The position numbers were made by a program, and so were the translations under genes. A stretch of DNA of 18,126 nucleotides from Methanocellales archaeon (lineage in GTDB: Archaea; Halobacteriota; UBA148; JAJOKI01): contig JAJOKI010000042.1 in the NCBI GenBank assembly GCA_021129915.1, positions 1 through 18,126 of the forward strand, in the 5' to 3' direction. Below, one piece after another: positions 14,754 through 18,126 of this stretch. Position 1 is the first letter of the stretch; each line of letters begins with the position of its first letter. The notes beneath the pieces are model-generated. The model saw only the letters and a program-made list of their open reading frames with translations. It was not told the origin of the DNA and ran no database searches.

Positions 14754-14971
14754 GTTGGTTTGCTGAAGAATTTGAAAAATTTTTTAGGCAACAGAGTTTT
14801 CGAGCAATCTTTACCCTGCTCTGCGCCAAATTTTTATTTGGTGTAGGTTTAGGAGCATTGTTAGCAAGTTATTTTCAAGCATACGATTGGATACTATGGG
14901 GTTGGTTATTGATTATAGTATCGCTGTTGCTACATATACCTGCAATATACGCAGTACTGATTAAAAAATAG
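14750..14971 (+). CDS. Small membrane protein with two transmembrane spans
   Basis: A 73-residue protein of unknown function. An amphipathic charged N-terminus (MSWFAEEFEKFFRQQSFR) is followed by two hydrophobic segments at about 19-43 and 46-68, joined by a short turn with Q-A-Y-D-W, ending in KK. It overlaps the preceding frame by ATGA, and AAAGGT about 9 bases upstream is a plausible Shine-Dalgarno site, so it is translationally coupled to the nuclease-like gene. Such small two-span proteins beside nuclease-like genes can be defence or immunity components, but there is no motif here to prove that. Confidence 0.6.
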   Translation: MSWFAEEFEKFFRQQSFRAIFTLLCAKFLFGVGLGALLASYFQAYDWILWGWLLIIVSLLLHIPAIYAVLIKK

Positions 14972-15060
14972 CGCCCCTTCGTTCGCACTATCGCCATGTC
15001 CTAAAGAATGACTGATTGGTTGACAGCATATGAAGAAACCAAGGATCGACCAAACTGTAT

Positions 15061-15079
15061 GGTGCTGACCGACAGCACC
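15061..15079 (-). terminator. GC-rich hairpin at the end of the DUF3467 gene
   Basis: GGTGCTG and CAGCACC form a perfect 7-base stem around ACCGA. On the minus strand it begins exactly at the DUF3467 stop codon. No T-run follows, so it may be a processing or stability structure rather than a terminator. The rest of the 107-base gap (14972-15078) shows no gene I can support. Confidence 0.4.
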
Positions 15080-15396
15080 TATCCTATATACGTCAAATCT
15101 TCTTTTGTCTTCGATGACGTTTGTCCTGGAATTAGTATTTCGCCAAACTGTCCCTCATATTTCCTGATATTTTCAGTTAGGGCAGGCAACAGGGATTTCG
15201 CATGCGTGGGACTCATTTTTATTCTGGTCAGAATCTCAAATGTGTTTTTTTCAGGAATATACTGTCCAAAGTCCAGCGTAAAACCATGTAAACCATGACT
15301 TATCCGTACGACATCTGCGTATATGCCTAACAGATTCTCCTCTTTTATACTAAATTTCAACCCCTGGATAGGAGCCTTCTTTTTATTCTTAGACAT
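15079..15396 (-). CDS. DUF3467 family protein
   Basis: A 105-residue protein of the DUF3467 family. The typical core is present: IYADVVRISHGLHGFTLDFGQYIPE (about 25-49), then TRIKMSPTHAKSLLPALTENIRKYEGQFGEI (about 57-87). The N-terminus is basic (SKNKKKAP), and the tail after FGEI is unconserved. Function is unknown; family members are small, soluble and widespread in bacteria and archaea. It has AAGGATG upstream as a weak ribosome binding site and is transcribed divergently from truD across a 60-base gap, so the two probably share the promoter region. Confidence 0.85.
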   Translation of the reverse strand: MSKNKKKAPIQGLKFSIKEENLLGIYADVVRISHGLHGFTLDFGQYIPEKNTFEILTRIKMSPTHAKSLLPALTENIRKYEGQFGEILIPGQTSSKTKEDLTYIG

Positions 15397-15427
15397 TTTG
15401 ACATCCTTAAAATGATCACCTATCCCA

Positions 15428-15438
15428 TTTATACGTAT
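15428..15438 (+). promoter_or_regulatory. Divergent promoter region of truD and the DUF3467 gene
   Basis: TTTATACG at 15428-15435 is about 25 bases from the truD ATG (15457), implying a leaderless truD mRNA. The core ATACGTAT (15431-15438) is palindromic, and read the other way gives TATAAAT for the DUF3467 gene with a leader of about 10 bases. One element, or two overlapping ones, may serve both genes. Confidence 0.5.
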
Positions 15439-15456
15439 TTATTTTAAATCTAATCT

Positions 15457-16737
15457 ATGATGGACGTCACCACCCCTTCACTCGAGAGAGCAATCGGCAT
15501 CGAACTTTATCTGACGAAAACACCGGGCATCGGCGGCAAAATCCGAGAGCGCATCGATGATTTTTGTGTAGAAGAAATTACCAATCGAAGAGAGGGTGCA
15601 GAGGGGCGCTATCTGATAGTCGAATTGACCAAGCGCGATTGGGATATGCATCATTTGGTCAGAACTCTATCCAGAGCACTGGGCATCAGCCAAAAACGGT
15701 TCAGCTGGGCCGGCACAAAGGATAAGAGAGCCATCACGAAACAGAAGATGAGCATCTGGGAGGTGGGCGCAGAGGAGCTTCAACGTGTTAATTTGCCCGG
15801 TGTAGAACTCAGGGTAATCGGGCGCTCCAATAAAAAAGTGGCTCTGGGCGACCTGTGGGGCAATAATTTCCAAATAATAGTAAGGGATATGGATACACCC
15901 ATCGAAATCGTGCGCGAAAGGGTGAAATCGATAACCGGTGAGATCACTCTGGCAGGGGGCGTTCCAAATTTCTTTGGTGTCCAGCGATTCGGCACACTGC
16001 GCCCCATAATGCATCTGGTCGGCGAGGCTTTGGTTAACGGCGATGTTGAAAAGGGTGCGCTGATATATTTAGCAAAGTCATCTCCACAAGAGCCGGAGGA
16101 TACACGAACCGCCAGAGACGATCTTTTAAAAACCAGAGATTTCAAATTGGCACTCAAACGGTTTCCAACCCATCTGAGATTTGAACGTGCGATGCTGAAC
16201 GTTCTTGCCAGGGACCCCGTCGACTATGTTGGTGCGTTCAGGGCAATATCTGTCGAGCTCCGAAAAATGTTTGTCCACGCATATCAGTCATACATTTTCA
16301 ACAGGATTCTGAGCCGCAGGCTTAAGATGGGACTGCCACTAACCAGCGCAATTCCAGGAGATATCGTCTGTTTTACAAATGCAGGTTTGCCAGATATCTC
16401 ACGGATACAGCGAACGACGGACGATAACGTTGACGGGATAAATAATTTGATTCATAAAAAAAGGGCGTTCGTGACCGCACCGTTGCCGGGATACGATTCA
16501 CAATTTGCAGAGGGCACAGCTGGCGAGATCGAACGATATATCATCGATGAAATGAGAATTGAACTCGATAACTTCAGAATATCGAACATGCCAGAACTCG
16601 CTTCTAAAGGTCGTAGGAGGGAAATATTATCATCGGTACTGCCAGTTACAACTATAGATCAGGCCGTAACCCTGCGATTCTCGCTATCCAAAGGTAGTTA
16701 TGCGACCATCGTGTTGCGCGAGTACATGAAGAAATGA
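15457..16737 (+). CDS. truD: tRNA pseudouridine(13) synthase TruD
   Basis: A 426-residue TruD enzyme, which isomerises uridine 13 (in archaea possibly also other positions) of tRNA. Motifs: the N-terminal RIDDFCVEEI, the catalytic aspartate in SWAGTKDKRA (D89), NFFGVQRFGTLRP at 171-183, the insertion domain in the middle (about 200-340, with HAYQSYIFNRILSRR), and the C-terminal LRFSLSKGSYATIVLREYMK. Length is normal for archaea. Either ATG 15457 or 15460 may be the start; a TATA box 25 bases upstream suggests a leaderless mRNA. Its last 40 bases overlap the 3' end of sppA on the opposite strand, although both C-termini look natural. Confidence 0.96.
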   Translation: MMDVTTPSLERAIGIELYLTKTPGIGGKIRERIDDFCVEEITNRREGAEGRYLIVELTKRDWDMHHLVRTLSRALGISQKRFSWAGTKDKRAITKQKMSIWEVGAEELQRVNLPGVELRVIGRSNKKVALGDLWGNNFQIIVRDMDTPIEIVRERVKSITGEITLAGGVPNFFGVQRFGTLRPIMHLVGEALVNGDVEKGALIYLAKSSPQEPEDTRTARDDLLKTRDFKLALKRFPTHLRFERAMLNVLARDPVDYVGAFRAISVELRKMFVHAYQSYIFNRILSRRLKMGLPLTSAIPGDIVCFTNAGLPDISRIQRTTDDNVDGINNLIHKKRAFVTAPLPGYDSQFAEGTAGEIERYIIDEMRIELDNFRISNMPELASKGRRREILSSVLPVTTIDQAVTLRFSLSKGSYATIVLREYMKK

Positions 16738-17699
16738 TGGGGCGAGACGACCAATATATTCCCGTGGAGGCTTTCTTCCAAATAACGCGTAAAGTACTGC
16801 GCATAATCCTTTTCTGCCGTGGCTTCGCCACCAAATAGCAGTCTCGCGAGGCTTGGCCTGTTCATATGTACCACATGCGGTTCTCCTACGATCCCACCAA
16901 GCTCGGCTGCGACGTCGATGGCATCGTACAGGTTGCCAAATCCATCGATTAAACCTTTCTCCTTGGCATCCGCACCAAGAAATATCCGTCCATCTGCGAG
17001 TTCTTTCACCTCGTTTATCGGTATTTCCCTGCCCTCTACGATCGTGTTCACAAACCTCATGTGGACTGCCATCAGGAGGTTGTTTATCAAATCTATCTCT
17101 TCATCGGTGAGATTTCTCCATGGCGCGCCCATATCCTTCATCTCACCCGACTTAAAAACGTCGTATCTTATCCCCTCTTCCTCGAAGTATGCCTCTCTGT
17201 TCTCAATGACCCAGATGACGCCGATGCTCCCGGTCATCGTGTCTTCACTGGCCATGATATACTCTGCCGATGCTGAAATCCAGTAGGCTCCGGACGTCGC
17301 GATGTCTCCCATCGATATCACGATTGGCTTTTCCGTTCGCTCCATCTCCCTCACAATCTCCTGGGCTGCTGCTGGCGTCCCACCTGGACTGTTAACCCTC
17401 AAAACGATTGCCTTGACGGATGAATCTTTCTCTGCATCTCGGATGCTATTGATAACGTCCTCTGACGACGCAAATCCAAAACCGCCGGGTACGCTCCCGG
17501 ATAGTATAGGTCCCTGGACATGGATTACTGCGACCGATTCTCGCATAATCTGGAAGTCGCCCACTCTCGTATCGACCAGCCCAGTTGCAATTAATAATAT
17601 CCCTGCAACAGTTGATACGAGCACTATTGCGATCAGGATATATCCAATCCTTCTGTTCCTCTTTGATTTGTCGATTGGTTCGTCCAATTCTACCACCAC
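16698..17699 (-). CDS. sppA: Signal peptide peptidase SppA, archaeal type
   Basis: A membrane-anchored serine protease that degrades leftover signal peptides. From the GTG at 17699 it has 333 residues: a basic stretch (KSKRNRR), one membrane span at about 18-42, then the ClpP-like domain with VLRVNSPGGTP and GDIATSGAYWISASAEYIMAS. The nucleophile is S136 and the general base K188 in SGEMKDMG; the 52-residue spacing equals that known for a Thermococcus SppA (S162/K214). TGSIGVI also fits. The frame runs up to 17729, but that part lies inside the preceding gene, and the GTG is one base after that gene's stop, so I choose it. It forms a minus-strand operon with the Yip1-like gene. Confidence 0.93.
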   Translation of the reverse strand: MVVELDEPIDKSKRNRRIGYILIAIVLVSTVAGILLIATGLVDTRVGDFQIMRESVAVIHVQGPILSGSVPGGFGFASSEDVINSIRDAEKDSSVKAIVLRVNSPGGTPAAAQEIVREMERTEKPIVISMGDIATSGAYWISASAEYIMASEDTMTGSIGVIWVIENREAYFEEEGIRYDVFKSGEMKDMGAPWRNLTDEEIDLINNLLMAVHMRFVNTIVEGREIPINEVKELADGRIFLGADAKEKGLIDGFGNLYDAIDVAAELGGIVGEPHVVHMNRPSLARLLFGGEATAEKDYAQYFTRYLEESLHGNILVVSPHHFFMYSRNTMVA

Positions 17700-17700
17700 T

Positions 17701-18126
17701 TCACATTGGCACTGGCATAAATGCCGCATACATCATGATAGCTACTCCTATCACAGTCAAAATAACAACTACTACTATCGATAACACTATCACTGCGAGT
17801 GCTTTTAGCTTCGAGAACCCCTCTGCTATGCTTATGGCAAAGACTGATAGAATCAAAGCCCAAATGAAACCTATCAGATTGATAATACCTGATAATACTG
17901 GTAATGTAATCATCACAAAAGCACTTACTGGAAGAAAAACAAAATGCATCGCATACGCATACCCTAAAAGCTGAAGAACTTTGTTATAACTTCCGTTTCC
18001 ACCCACGATCATAGCAATTAAGCGATATATCCCTGCTGATAACGCCCACCCAATAAGACCAAAGACTAAACTGAATACGAACAATATAGTATAATCGATA
18101 CCAACTTCAAGCATTTCGAACATTGC
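17701..18126 (-). CDS. Yip1-family membrane protein, start outside or at the window edge
   Basis: The frame is open to the end of the window, with ATG at 18123 and the codon GCA before it. The 140 visible residues are highly hydrophobic, with about five membrane spans (roughly 10-30, 48-68, 70-90, 80-105, 108-130). LLGYAYAMHFVFLP (about 52-65) and LIGFIWALILSVFAISIAEGFSKLKALAVIVLS are typical of archaeal Yip1-domain proteins, where the G-Y-A and the aligned ALA-V repeat. Function in archaea is unknown. The N-terminus may be missing, since members often have more sequence before this. It stops one base upstream of the sppA GTG, so they are likely co-transcribed. Confidence 0.65.
   Translation of the reverse strand, partial: AMFEMLEVGIDYTILFVFSLVFGLIGWALSAGIYRLIAMIVGGNGSYNKVLQLLGYAYAMHFVFLPVSAFVMITLPVLSGIINLIGFIWALILSVFAISIAEGFSKLKALAVIVLSIVVVVILTVIGVAIMMYAAFMPVPM

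Noticed and set aside
15008..15298. A 96-codon plus-strand frame overlapping the DUF3467 gene
   Set aside because: It is antisense to a recognised family, and its own sequence shows no conserved pattern.
17702..17729. Upstream extension of sppA to ATG 17729
   Set aside because: The extra residues lie inside the preceding Yip1-like gene and are Cys/Gln-rich, with no family match; the GTG at 17699 is better placed.
1..18126. tRNA or rRNA genes, CRISPR arrays, insertion sequences
   Set aside because: I looked for T-loop-like motifs, regular direct repeats and transposase motifs on both strands by eye and found none that hold; a dedicated scan (tRNAscan-SE, CRISPR finder) would settle it.

Overview
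The window is a piece of a euryarchaeal chromosome of medium GC content. The evidence is the set of archaeal genes: RNA polymerase subunit Rpo4, DUF655, archaeal KsgA, an archaeal HemK-type methyltransferase, an archaeal Elp3, an ATP-dependent DNA ligase, DUF373, an archaeal serine hydroxymethyltransferase, TruD, DUF3467 and an archaeal SppA. TATA-type promoters stand in front of several genes. A methanogen or methane-/alkane-oxidising relative (Methanomicrobia or ANME-like) is a reasonable guess, but no gene here proves it.

Layout. (1) 1-2009, plus strand: end of rpo4, DUF655, ksgA and a broken hemK, a tightly packed transcription/translation operon. (2) 2080-2499, plus: a YjbQ/UPF0047 protein, convergent with elp3 (minus). 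A broken nitroreductase lies upstream of elp3. (3) 4400-5919, plus: an ACT-domain regulator overlapping homoserine dehydrogenase. (4) 6095-7759, plus: DNA ligase, separated from the convergent DUF373 membrane protein by two hairpins. (5) 9000-11492, minus: glyA, a decayed serB and a coiled-coil protein. (6) 11631-13491, plus: DUF1538 membrane protein, PII-like protein and NAD synthetase, a compact operon. (7) 13500-14971, plus: an accessory patch with a DUF4258 / YgiT-AbrB toxin-antitoxin pair under a palindromic operator, then an AT-rich set of three coupled small genes, the first interrupted by a -1 frameshift at an A-run. (8) 15079-18126: DUF3467 divergent from truD, whose 3' end overlaps sppA on the other strand, then a Yip1-like membrane protein cut by the window end.

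The two most notable features are these. First, several conserved genes (hemK, nitroreductase, serB, and probably the elp3 N-terminus) carry internal deletions while all their neighbours look intact, a pattern of ongoing gene decay. Second, two accessory modules merit testing: the PII-linked DUF1538/NadE operon, and the toxin-antitoxin plus nuclease-like patch with its slippery-site frameshift.
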